The notes under the pieces were generated by a model. The model was not told the origin of the DNA. It saw only the letters and a list, made by a program, of their open reading frames with translations, and searched no databases. The translations under genes and the position numbers were made by a program. From CAZMGV01 sp964621525 [NCBI: uncultured bacterium] (lineage in GTDB: Bacteria; JAGRBM01), in contig CAZUMS010000044.1 in the NCBI GenBank assembly GCA_964621525.1, positions 1 through 17,379 of the forward strand: a stretch of DNA of 17,379 bases, written 5' to 3'. This document shows, one piece after another, positions 1 to 15,948 of the stretch (position 1 is the first letter of the stretch; the number at the start of each line of letters is the position of its first letter).

Positions 1-298
<298 letters not shown>

Positions 299-336
299 GA
301 CTACGTTCTCCCTGGTTCTTCCGGATATTCCCTGAG

Positions 337-2439
337 TTATTTGTGGGCGGCTGCCTGCTCGCCCTGGGCCTTCGCCACGATTTCCTTCTGGATGTTCCCG
401 GGCACCGGCGCGTAGTGCGAGAACTGCATGGTGTAGCTCCCGCGACCCTGCGTGGCGGACCGGAGGTCGGTCGAGTAGCCGAACATCTCGCTGAGCGGGA
501 CGTCGGCGGTGACGATCTGCATCCCGGAACGCGGCGTCGTCTGCTTGATGATGCCGCGGCGGCTGTTCAGGTCGCCGATCACGCCGCCCATGTAGTCGTC
601 GGGCACGTTGACCTCGACGCCCATGATGGGCTCCAGGATCTGCGGCTTGGCGGCGAGACCCGCCTCCTTGAACGCCATGGAGCCGGCGATGCGGAACGAG
701 AGTTCGTCGGAGTCCACGTCGTGGTACGAACCGTCGAACAGGGCGACCTTCACGTCCACGACCGGGTAGCCGGCCATGATGCCGCGCCCGAGCGCCTCGG
801 CGATGCCCTTGTTGACCGCGGGGATGTATTCGCGCGGAACCACGCCGCCCTTGATCTCGTCGATGAACTCGTAGCCCTTGCCGGCCTCGTTGGGTTCCAG
901 GCGGATCCAGACGTGGCCGTACTTGCCGCGGCCGCCGGTCTGGCGGACGTACTTGCCTTCGGCCTCGGCGGAGGCGGTGATCGATTCGCGGTAGGCGACC
1001 TGCGGCTTGCCCACGTTCGACTCGACCTTGAACTCGCGCTTCAGGCGGTCGACGATGATTTCGAGGTGGAGCTCACCCATGCCGCCGATCAGCGTCTGGG
1101 CGGTTTCCTCGTCCGTGCGCATGCGGAAGCTCGGGTCTTCCATGGCGAGCTTGGAGAGGCCCACGCCCATCTTTTCCTGGTCGGCCTTGGTCTTCGGCTC
1201 GATGGCGATCCAGATGACCGGCTCGGGGAAGTCCATGGCTTCGAGCAGCACGGGCTTGTTTTCGTCGCAGATCGTGTGGCCGGTGATCGTGTCGCGCAGG
1301 CCCACGGCGGCGGCGATGTCGCCGCAGTACACTTCCTTGATCTCCTCGCGCTTGTTCGCGTGCATCTTGAGGAGACGGCCGATGCGCTGGCTGTGGCCGG
1401 TCTTCGAGTTCAGGATCGTCATGCCCGTTTCGAGCTTGCCCGAATAAACCCGGAAGAACGTCAGCTGGCCCACGTAGGGGTCGTTGATGATCTTGAACGC
1501 GAGCGCGGCGAACGGCTCGCTGTCGTCGGCCTTGCGCTCCAGCACGACGCTCGGGTCGCGCGGGTCGGTGCCCCTGATGGCCGGGATGTCGAGCGGGGAC
1601 GGCAGGTAGTCCACCACCGCGTCCAGCATCGGCTGCACGCCCTTGTTCTTGAAGGCGGTGCCGCAGATCATCGGGAACAGCTTGATCGCGATGCAGGCGC
1701 GGCGGATGCCGGCCTTGAGCTCGGGGACGGTGACTTCCTTGCCCTCGAGGTACTTCTCGGCGATCGCGTCGTCCACGTCGGCGACGGTCTCGATCAGCTT
1801 CTCGCGCCATTCCCTGGCGAGTTCCTTGAGGTCGTCCGGAACCGGGCCGACCACGTAGTCGGCGCCCATCGTCTCGTCCTTGTAGGTGATGCCGCGCATC
1901 TCGACGAGATCGACGACGCCCATGAACTTGTCTTCGGCGCCGATCGGGATCTGGATCGGGCACGGCCGGGCGCCGAGCTTGGTCTTGATGTCCTCGACCA
2001 CGTTGAAGAAGTCCGCGCCCACGCGGTCCATCTTGTTCACGAAGGCGATGCGGGGGACCTTGTACTTGTCCGCCTGGCGCCACACGGTTTCAGACTGGGG
2101 CTGCACGCCGGCGACGGCGCAGAACACGGCGCACGCGCCGTCCAGCACCTTCAGCGAACGCTCGACCTCGATGGTGAAGTCCACGTGGCCGGGGGTGTCG
2201 ATGATGTTGAGGCGGTGATCCTTCCAGAAGGCGGTCGTCGCGGCGGACGTGATCGTGATGCCGCGCTCCTGCTCCTGCTCCATGTAGTCCATGGTGGCGG
2301 TGCCTTCGTGGACTTCGCCGATCTTGTAGTTGACGCCCGTGTAGAACAGCACGCGTTCGGTCGCGGTGGTCTTGCCGGCATCGATGTGGGCCATGATGCC
2401 GAAGTTGCGGTAGCGTTCGAGCGGTGCGATACGGGGCAC
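337..2439 (-). CDS. fusA: Elongation factor G
   Basis: EF-G is the translocation GTPase, which moves tRNAs and mRNA after peptide bond formation and also helps in ribosome recycling. The 700-aa product has the usual full length. Visible motifs are the P-loop AHIDAGKT (17-24), switch I RGITI (59-63), DTPGH (81-85) and NKMD (135-138). Further on come domain IV with [12 protein letters not shown] and the tip segment [12 protein letters not shown], typical of true bacterial EF-G rather than a paralogue such as TetM or EF-G2. The start codon is GTG at 2439, chosen because the family-typical sequence begins there and AGGAG lies 7 nt upstream. It sits 48 nt after rpsG and 38 nt before tuf, so it is most likely co-transcribed with both. 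Confidence 0.98.
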   Translation of the reverse strand: MPRIAPLERYRNFGIMAHIDAGKTTATERVLFYTGVNYKIGEVHEGTATMDYMEQEQERGITITSAATTAFWKDHRLNIIDTPGHVDFTIEVERSLKVLDGACAVFCAVAGVQPQSETVWRQADKYKVPRIAFVNKMDRVGADFFNVVEDIKTKLGARPCPIQIPIGAEDKFMGVVDLVEMRGITYKDETMGADYVVGPVPDDLKELAREWREKLIETVADVDDAIAEKYLEGKEVTVPELKAGIRRACIAIKLFPMICGTAFKNKGVQPMLDAVVDYLPSPLDIPAIRGTDPRDPSVVLERKADDSEPFAALAFKIINDPYVGQLTFFRVYSGKLETGMTILNSKTGHSQRIGRLLKMHANKREEIKEVYCGDIAAAVGLRDTITGHTICDENKPVLLEAMDFPEPVIWIAIEPKTKADQEKMGVGLSKLAMEDPSFRMRTDEETAQTLIGGMGELHLEIIVDRLKREFKVESNVGKPQVAYRESITASAEAEGKYVRQTGGRGKYGHVWIRLEPNEAGKGYEFIDEIKGGVVPREYIPAVNKGIAEALGRGIMAGYPVVDVKVALFDGSYHDVDSDELSFRIAGSMAFKEAGLAAKPQILEPIMGVEVNVPDDYMGGVIGDLNSRRGIIKQTTPRSGMQIVTADVPLSEMFGYSTDLRSATQGRGSYTMQFSHYAPVPGNIQKEIVAKAQGEQAAAHK

Positions 2440-2487
2440 GGGGGAACTCCTGATCTCTTTAAGGGTGCGGGCTGCCGGCCGTCCGGA

Positions 2488-2958
2488 TTACCAGCGGTAG
2501 TGCGAGAACGCCTTGTTGGCGTCCGCCATCTTGTGGGTGTCTTCGCGCTTCTTGACGGCGTTGCCGCGGTTGGAGGCGGCGTCCAGGATCTCGGCGGCGA
2601 GCTTCTCGCGCATCGAGCGGCCGTTGCGGGCCGAGGCGTAGTCGATGATCCAGCGCATGCCGAGCGAGGTGCGGCGCTCGGGACGGACCTCGACGGGGAC
2701 CTGGTAGGTCGAGCCGCCCACGCGGCGGCTCTTCACCTCGACGGCCGGGCGCACGTTGTCCAGCGCCTTGCGGAACACTTCGAGCGGGTCCTGCCCGCTC
2801 TTCTGGCCGATCTGCTCCATGCAGCCGTAAACGATCTGTTCGGCAACGCCTTTCTTGCCGTGTTCCATGATCGTGTTGATGAAACGGGTGACGAGCTGAC
2901 TGTGATAAACCGGGTCCGCCAGGACCTCGCGCCGGTCGGCGCGCTGTTTCCGTGCCAT
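2488..2958 (-). CDS. rpsG: 30S ribosomal protein S7
   Basis: S7 is a primary 16S rRNA binder that nucleates assembly of the 30S head and lines the E site. The product is 156 aa, the normal length for bacterial S7. It begins [18 protein letters not shown] and contains the conserved segments [28 protein letters not shown] and MREKLAAEI, ending with the typical Ser-His-Tyr-Arg-Trp. The gene lies between rpsL (130-nt gap) and fusA (48-nt gap), the standard str operon order. In E. coli S7 represses translation by binding the rpsL-rpsG intercistronic RNA; the 130-nt gap here has inverted repeats that could play a similar role, but I cannot show that from sequence alone. Confidence 0.98.
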   Translation of the reverse strand: MARKQRADRREVLADPVYHSQLVTRFINTIMEHGKKGVAEQIVYGCMEQIGQKSGQDPLEVFRKALDNVRPAVEVKSRRVGGSTYQVPVEVRPERRTSLGMRWIIDYASARNGRSMREKLAAEILDAASNRGNAVKKREDTHKMADANKAFSHYRW

Positions 2959-3088
2959 GGTATCCTCGACTCAAGCGGCGGGTCCGGTCCGACCAGTCGG
3001 TATCCGGTCCGCCTCGCCTTTTCTGGTCCGGGGATCTGAAGCAGGTGCACCAGGCGCCTGCCCCCTTAACCCCCGATGAAAACCTTGT
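2959..3088 (-). promoter_or_regulatory. Structured rpsL-rpsG intercistronic region
   Basis: This 130-nt non-coding gap contains a 6-bp stem GACCAG/CTGGTC (2991-2996 with 3023-3028) enclosing 26 nt, just upstream of the rpsG start. Near the rpsL stop there are adjacent perfect palindromes CAGGCGCCTG and GGTGCACC. In E. coli the equivalent gap is the S7 translational operator. Whether this one binds S7 is inference from position and fold only. Confidence 0.35.
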
Positions 3089-3460
3089 TTACTTCGGCCG
3101 TTTAACCCCGTACTTCGAACGGCTCTGCTTGCGGTTCGCAACGCCGGTCGTGTCCAGGTGGCCTCGAACGATGTGGTAACGGACGCCCGGAAGGTCCTTC
3201 ACGCGGCCGCCGCGGATCAGTACCACGGAGTGCTCCTGAAGGTTGTGGCCCTCGCCCGGGATGTAGCTCGTCACTTCATAACCATTGGTCAGGCGCACAC
3301 GGGCGACCTTCCGCACAGCCGAGTTCGGCTTCTTGGGGGTCGTCGTGTAGACGCGGACGCACACACCGCGGCGCTGCGGGCAGCGCGTGAGTGCGGGCGA
3401 CTTCGTGCGGCTCGTTTCGCGAGCCCGGGCACTGCGTACCAGTTGGTTAATCGTCGGCAT
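3089..3460 (-). CDS. rpsL: 30S ribosomal protein S12
   Basis: S12 sits at the 30S decoding centre and influences accuracy. The 123-aa product matches the family length and begins [15 protein letters not shown]. It has the [19 protein letters not shown] segment (about 40-57) and [13 protein letters not shown] (about 84-96). The lysines at 43-44 and 88 are those usually found in streptomycin-sensitive strains, and the Asp at 89 is the residue that RimO methylthiolates in E. coli. It is the first gene of the str operon, preceded by a terminator for rpoC and its own promoter, with a leader of about 165 nt that includes a run of ten C residues. Confidence 0.98.
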   Translation of the reverse strand: MPTINQLVRSARARETSRTKSPALTRCPQRRGVCVRVYTTTPKKPNSAVRKVARVRLTNGYEVTSYIPGEGHNLQEHSVVLIRGGRVKDLPGVRYHIVRGHLDTTGVANRKQSRSKYGVKRPK

Positions 3461-3522
3461 CGTTCAAATCCGCTTCGGTAACTTGCTACCACCGCATCAC
3501 CGGCGTTGCGGCGGGCCGTTCC

Positions 3523-3545
3523 GGGGGGGGGGTTTACCGCCCCCG
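3523..3545 (-). repeat. C10 homopolymer and G/C hairpin in the rpsL leader
   Basis: Ten consecutive G residues on the plus strand (3523-3532) read as C10 in the rpsL leader RNA. The run of G immediately before it in the RNA (about 3541-3545) can pair with five of the ten C residues, in several registers, around a short loop. A tract of this length is prone to replication slippage and to sequencing error. Confidence 0.6.
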
Positions 3546-3631
3546 AGGTCCGCTGTAACTGCCGGTAATTACTCGGCTTTTTGTTTAGAACTACCCACCA
3601 CTTTGACGGCTTTTCCGTCAAGGGAGCCCGG

Positions 3632-3660
3632 CTTATAGCAGCAGCCCCCCCTCCGGTCAA
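3632..3660 (-). promoter_or_regulatory. str operon promoter (extended -10, sigma-70 type)
   Basis: On the minus strand there is a -35 box TTGACC (3655-3660), a 17-nt spacer and a -10 box TATAAG (3632-3637) preceded by TGC, which makes an extended -10. Transcription should start near 3625. The -35 box lies immediately after the U-tract of the rpoC terminator, so the str operon appears to restart transcription as soon as rpoC transcription ends. A 7-bp hairpin TTGACGG/CCGTCAA (3603-3609 with 3615-3621) falls at the very start of the predicted transcript. Confidence 0.7.
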
Positions 3661-3708
3661 GAAGAAAAATGCCGCCAGAGGCCACCACCACGCGGCCCGG
3701 CGGCATTT
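3656..3708 (-). terminator. Intrinsic terminator of rpoC
   Basis: A perfect 10-bp stem AAATGCCGCC/GGCGGCATTT (3699-3708 with 3667-3676) starts about 10 nt after the rpoC stop. On the minus strand it is followed by TTTTTCTTCTT. The 22-nt loop can also form an inner GGCC/GGCC pairing. This is a standard intrinsic terminator shape and marks the end of the rpoBC transcription unit. Confidence 0.8.
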
Positions 3709-3717
3709 CCCCGGAGT

Positions 3718-7878
<4,161 letters not shown>

Positions 7879-7943
7879 GGTGCTCTCCAGTCAGTCAGTG
7901 CGTGTGCGGTCGGTACGGGCCGTTTCGTGTCCGGGTTAGTCGA

Positions 7944-12896
<4,953 letters not shown>

Positions 12897-13163
12897 CCTG
12901 CTTGCTCCCCGGTCCGGACCGCCCCTTTCAGGAAGGGGCTGCCGCACCGTTCTTTCGGTCGTTCGGTTTTTGGGTCTTCGCGCACGGTCCGCTTTCGCGG
13001 GCCTTCGGAACCTTCGGGAACCCTTGAGGGGGTCCGTTCAGGGTCCCGGGTGTGCGCGGGTTCCGGCCGCTTGCGCGGCGGAACCCAGGCACCCTTGGGA
13101 GGGACGGCGCCCGGTTCCGGCCGGCGGATACCGCCTTGCCGGAACCGGCAGCCCCGGGATCAA
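12897..13163 (-). promoter_or_regulatory. Structured rplL-rpoB intergenic region (possible attenuator or processing site)
   Basis: This 267-nt gap holds no gene. It has three clear hairpins in the sense RNA. The first, 15 nt after the rplL stop, pairs 13139-13148 with 13111-13120 over 10 bp and has an inner 5-bp stem (13123-13127 with 13131-13135). The second pairs 13080-13086 with 13058-13064 and 13075-13079 with 13066-13070, closed by a GCAA tetraloop of the GNRA class. The third is a 7-bp stem (12921-12939) just before the rpoB ribosome binding site. None is followed by a U-tract. In E. coli this gap holds a partial terminator and an RNase III site that lower rpoB expression relative to rplL. 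A similar role here is inference. Confidence 0.5.
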
Positions 13164-13544
13164 CTACTTGATCTCGACCTGCGCGCCTTCGGCCTCGAGC
13201 TTCTTCTTCATGCTCTCGGCTTCGTCCTTCTTCACGCCTTCCTTCACGGTCTTCGGGGCGCCATCGACGAGGTCCTTGGCTTCCTTGAGACCCAGGGAGG
13301 TCAGTTCACGGACGACCTTGATCACATTGATCTTCTTGTCGCCGGCGCTCTTCAGGATCACGTCGAACGCGTCCTTCACCTCGGCCGGAGCCGCGGCAGC
13401 GCCGCCGCCCGCGGCGGCAACCGCGACCGGGGCCGCGGCGGAGACGCCGAACGCCTCTTCGATCTTCTTGACGAGGTCAGCGACCTCCATCAGGGGCTTC
13501 ACCTTGAGTGCTTCAACGATCTGGTCATTGGTCAGTGCCGACAT
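13164..13544 (-). CDS. rplL: 50S ribosomal protein L7/L12
   Basis: L7/L12 forms the flexible ribosomal stalk that recruits the GTPase factors EF-Tu, EF-G, IF2 and RF3. The 126-aa product has the short dimerisation domain (about 1-33), an Ala/Gly-rich hinge (about 35-54) and the C-terminal factor-binding domain. The latter includes [21 protein letters not shown] (split at about residues 60-80) and [20 protein letters not shown]. Length and composition are typical. AAGG lies 9 nt upstream of the ATG. It follows rplJ after 114 nt, as in the canonical L10-L12 unit; the 4- or 6-copy stalk protein is normally made in excess over L10 through this arrangement. Confidence 0.98.
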   Translation of the reverse strand: MSALTNDQIVEALKVKPLMEVADLVKKIEEAFGVSAAAPVAVAAAGGGAAAAPAEVKDAFDVILKSAGDKKINVIKVVRELTSLGLKEAKDLVDGAPKTVKEGVKKDEAESMKKKLEAEGAQVEIK

Positions 13545-13658
13545 GTCGGTTTTCCTTCTTTGTCTATCTGCACCGGCGGGGCTTTCTGGAGCCTTCCGCC
13601 GTCTGTGTCTGTTAAAGGGTTACTGTTGCTCCGCGGGCTTCCGTTTCCGTCGCCGGAA

Positions 13659-14189
13659 TCAGGCGCCTGCGGCTTCCTTCGCCTTGCGCACCGCTTCGAC
13701 CGCGCGGACGAGCTTGCTGCCGGCGTCCTTCAGCGCGCAGGCGAGGTTCGTCGCCGGGGCGTTGATGGAGCCGAGCATCTTCGCAATGAGCTCTTCCTTG
13801 GGCGGCATCTTCGAGAGCGTCTCGACCTCGGCGAGGCTGAGCAGCTTTCCCTCGAACACGCCTCCGACGATCTTCATCTTGGCGCCGTCGGCCTTGGCGG
13901 CCTTCACGACGGCCTTGATGTGCGCGACCGGATCCTCGCTCGAATACGAGATGCCGGTCGGTCCAACGAGAACATCGCCGATGGCTTCCATCGGCGTGCC
14001 CTTGATGGCGCGGCGGGCGAGCGTGTTCTTGACCACCTTGAAGCGGCCCTTGTTCAGCCGGATTTCCCGGCGGAGCTGGGTCACGTCGGCCACGGGCATC
14101 CCCAAGTTCTGGGTCACCACGGCCGACTGGACGGTCTTGAACTCGACGCTCAGCGTTTCAACGAGTGCATTTTTCTGGGCTTTATCCAT
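13659..14189 (-). CDS. rplJ: 50S ribosomal protein L10
   Basis: L10 anchors L7/L12 dimers to 23S rRNA at the base of the stalk. The 176-aa product begins MDKAQKNALVETLSVEF and contains TQLRREIRLNKGRFKVVKNTLARRA, a family hallmark (written here across about residues 38-62). It ends in a helical L12-binding tail. I chose the ATG at 14189 because family members start here; the upstream in-frame extension (from 14306) is unlike L10 and would run through the leader RNA. The nearest AGGAG (14208-14212) is 18 nt from this ATG, much farther than usual, and a second GAGGAG lies at 14215-14220. The gene is preceded by an L10-leader-like RNA, which points to feedback control by the L10-L12 complex. Confidence 0.96.
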   Translation of the reverse strand: MDKAQKNALVETLSVEFKTVQSAVVTQNLGMPVADVTQLRREIRLNKGRFKVVKNTLARRAIKGTPMEAIGDVLVGPTGISYSSEDPVAHIKAVVKAAKADGAKMKIVGGVFEGKLLSLAEVETLSKMPPKEELIAKMLGSINAPATNLACALKDAGSKLVRAVEAVRKAKEAAGA

Positions 14190-14316
14190 AAATCGTTTGG
14201 TTTCTTTCTCCTTTCTCCTCGCGGGGGAGGTGATTTCGCTTTTCCTCTTCGTGCCCCGCGAGCCGGAAAGACCCTTCGGTGGAAGCCCATGCGCGCCTAT
14301 AAACACAGACGCCGCT

Positions 14317-14396
14317 CTGTCTTCGCATCTCTCGGCGGGCGCAGGGTTCTCTTGCCCTGCCTTGGAGCGTGAGTCTCACGCTACCTGCTGTCTTCA
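14317..14396 (-). ncRNA. L10 leader-like cis-regulatory RNA
   Basis: The sense RNA contains GAAGACAGCAGG (14395-14384), which resembles the conserved box of ribosomal L10 leaders and the L10-binding part of 23S rRNA. It is followed by a 7-bp hairpin, AGCGTGA/TCACGCT (14382-14366), and then a GCAGGG/CCCTGC hairpin (14360-14355 with 14346-14341) ending near CCGAGAG. The CCTGC strand (14345-14341) can pair either with its local partner or with GCAGG at 14388-14384, so two folds exclude each other. A second GAAGACAG occurs at 14324-14317. Position upstream of rplJ fits the L10_leader family; identification is from memory of the motif and needs a covariance-model search. Confidence 0.65.
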
Positions 14397-14433
14397 ACAC
14401 GCGAACACAAGCGGAAAAGTATCTTTATGAATG

Positions 14434-14493
14434 GCCGCCGGGGGTTTTTGGCATTTCTGCCGGAAATCCCCGGCCGGCGTTTTTTCTTTTTTT
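14434..14493 (+). terminator. Intrinsic terminator on the plus strand, opposite to all genes
   Basis: On the plus strand 14434-14453 pairs with 14458-14478 around a TTTC tetraloop, with a single bulged C at 14474. The stem of about 20 bp is followed at once by GTTTTTTCTTTTTTT. Three pairs (44 with 67, 48 with 63 and 49 with 62, in the last two digits of 144xx) are G-U wobbles in plus-strand RNA and become A-C mismatches in minus-strand RNA. Both the wobbles and the U-tract therefore point to the plus strand as the functional one. No plus-strand gene is visible upstream of it. Confidence 0.7.
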
Positions 14494-14597
14494 CCCTGCG
14501 AAACCTCTCTTCGTTCGTTCCGGTTTCTCTCCCGGTGCGGCCGGTCCCCCCCTCGGGGTTCCGGGCCGCGCCGGGCCTTTTCAGTTCCTCGTGCCCG

Positions 14598-15299
14598 TCA
14601 CGCCTCGGTGACGCCGCGGGCGAAGGCCGGGTTCAGCTTGATCCCGGGGCCCATGGTCGTCGTGAGGGCGATCGTCTTCACGTAGATGCCCTTGGCGGAG
14701 GCCGGCTTCACCTTGTTCAGCATGTCCACGAGCGCGTTCACGTTCTCGGTGAGCTGCTTCTCGGTCATCGAGGCCTGGCCCACCGAGAGGTGGACGATAC
14801 CGGCCTTGTCGACCTTGTATTCCTGCTTGCCGGCGCGGAGTTCTTCCACAGCGCCCTTCACGTCGGCCGTGACGGTGCCGAGCTTGGGGTTCGGCATGAG
14901 GCCGCGGGGGCCGAGCACCTTACCGATGCGGCCCACCTTGCCCATCATGTCGGGGGTGGCGACGGCGGCGTCGAACTCGAGCCAGCCGTCGGAAATCCGC
15001 TTGATCAGCTCGTCGTCGCCCGCCTCGACGGCGCCGGCCTTCTTCGCCTCGTCCACCTTGTCGGGCTTGCAGAACACGACGACGCGGACGTCCTTGCCGC
15101 CGCCGTGGGGCATCTTGATCATGCCGCGCACGTTCTGGTCGGCCTGCTTGGGATCCACGCCGAGCCGGATGGCGGCGTCCACGGACGAATCGAACTTGGT
15201 GGTGGCGGTCTCTTTCACCAGCTTCACAGCCTCCTCCAGGGAGTACTGCTTCATCCGGTCGACCTTCTGGAGAGCGGCTTTGTATTTCTTGCCGGGCAT
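14598..15299 (-). CDS. rplA: 50S ribosomal protein L1
   Basis: L1 forms the mobile stalk at the ribosomal E site and helps release deacylated tRNA. The 233-aa product has normal length and contains the hallmark segments SVDAAIRLGVDPKQADQNVR, MIKMPHGGGKDVRVVVF and GKVGRIGKVLGPRGLMPNPK. It ends with the TTTMGPGIKLNP motif. GAGG lies 10 nt upstream of the ATG. It follows rplK after 90 nt and is almost certainly co-transcribed with it. In many bacteria L1 represses its own operon by binding the rplK leader; a structured leader exists here but I cannot confirm an L1 site by eye. Confidence 0.98.
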   Translation of the reverse strand: MPGKKYKAALQKVDRMKQYSLEEAVKLVKETATTKFDSSVDAAIRLGVDPKQADQNVRGMIKMPHGGGKDVRVVVFCKPDKVDEAKKAGAVEAGDDELIKRISDGWLEFDAAVATPDMMGKVGRIGKVLGPRGLMPNPKLGTVTADVKGAVEELRAGKQEYKVDKAGIVHLSVGQASMTEKQLTENVNALVDMLNKVKPASAKGIYVKTIALTTTMGPGIKLNPAFARGVTEA

Positions 15300-15389
15300 T
15301 GTGTCGGTTCCTCGTTAGCGGTCGGCGCGGCCTGTCCCCTGGGCCGCTCCCGCATCTGATGTCTGGGGTGTTCCTCGGGACCTTCGGGA

Positions 15390-15821
15390 TCAGTCGACGA
15401 TGTTGAGGCCCATGCTCTTGGCCGTGCCCGAAATCGTGCGGAGCGCGGCTTCGGGGTCGGTCGTGTTGAGGTCGGGCATCTTGCGCTCGGCGATCTCGCG
15501 AAGCAGCTTCTTCGAGATCGTGCCGACCTTCTGCTTGTTGGGCGTCGCCGAGCCCTTCTGGATCTTGGCGGCCTTCATGATGAGGGCGGCCGCGGGCGGC
15601 GTCTTCAGGATGAAGGTGAAGGAGCGGTCCTGGTACACGGTGATGAGCACCGGGATGACGATGTCTTCCTTCATCATCGCCTGCGTCGCCGCGTTGAACT
15701 GCTTGCAGAACTCCTGGATATTCACGCCGTGCTGGCCGAGCGCGGGGCCCACCGGCGGAGCGGGGTTCGCCTTGCCGGCCGGAATCTGCAGTTTGACCTG
15801 ACCGGTAACTTTCTTCGCCAT
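15390..15821 (-). CDS. rplK: 50S ribosomal protein L11
   Basis: L11 binds the GTPase-associated centre of 23S rRNA next to the L10-L12 stalk and is needed for RelA activation. The 143-aa product has normal length. It begins [20 protein letters not shown] and continues with the proline-rich thiostrepton-contact region [15 protein letters not shown] (about 20-34). The C-terminal RNA-binding domain holds [12 protein letters not shown] and a terminal [17 protein letters not shown] lies 8 nt before the ATG. A candidate promoter lies in the 127-nt gap after nusG, which would make rplK the first gene of an rplKA(JL) unit. Confidence 0.98.
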   Translation of the reverse strand: MAKKVTGQVKLQIPAGKANPAPPVGPALGQHGVNIQEFCKQFNAATQAMMKEDIVIPVLITVYQDRSFTFILKTPPAAALIMKAAKIQKGSATPNKQKVGTISKKLLREIAERKMPDLNTTDPEAALRTISGTAKSMGLNIVD

Positions 15822-15895
15822 ATCCGAAACCTCTAGTAATTACAGAGAGTTAGTCTTCCAAAGTTCGCGGGCCCACCCCGCAGAGGGACGGCCCT

Positions 15896-15928
15896 TGTAT
15901 ATGGCCCCATTCCCTAAGTCAAGAATGG
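15896..15928 (-). promoter_or_regulatory. Candidate promoter of rplK
   Basis: The minus strand has TTGACT (15917-15922) and, 15 nt later, TATACA (15896-15901); reading the -10 as TACAAG gives a 17-nt spacer. An inverted repeat CCATTC/GAATGG (15923-15928 with 15907-15912) encloses the -35 box and could be a protein site or simply chance. E. coli also has a promoter before rplK. The predicted leader is about 70 nt long. Confidence 0.45.
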
Positions 15929-15948
15929 AGCCTTGACAGGGGATTTTC

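Larger units (their letters stand above)
14190..14597. other. rplA-rplJ intergenic region, 408 nt, no gene
   Basis: No credible open reading frame is present. From the rplA end it holds a large G/C hairpin (14531-14542 with 14564-14575), then an opposite-strand terminator (14434-14493). Next come an AT-richer stretch (about 14415-14430), where a promoter for rplJL could lie although no convincing -35 box is visible, the L10 leader-like RNA, and the distant rplJ ribosome binding site. The minus strand has no U-tract after either hairpin, so rplKA transcripts may continue into rplJ. Confidence 0.6.

Noticed and set aside
12897-12947. An upstream GTG start for rpoB that would add 17 residues
   Set aside because: The added residues are unlike RpoB N-termini and are encoded by the hairpin and ribosome binding site of the ATG at 12896.
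14190-14306. A 39-residue N-terminal extension of L10
   Set aside because: It would translate the leader region and does not resemble L10; the family start is at 14189.
14427-15359. A 310-codon plus-strand frame beginning in the rplA-rplJ gap that could explain the plus-strand terminator
   Set aside because: It starts at the terminator rather than before it, and its body is antisense to rplA, so it cannot be the gene the terminator serves.
15932-15937. A perfect TTGACA on the plus strand
   Set aside because: No -10-like box lies at the proper distance, and it points antisense into nusG.
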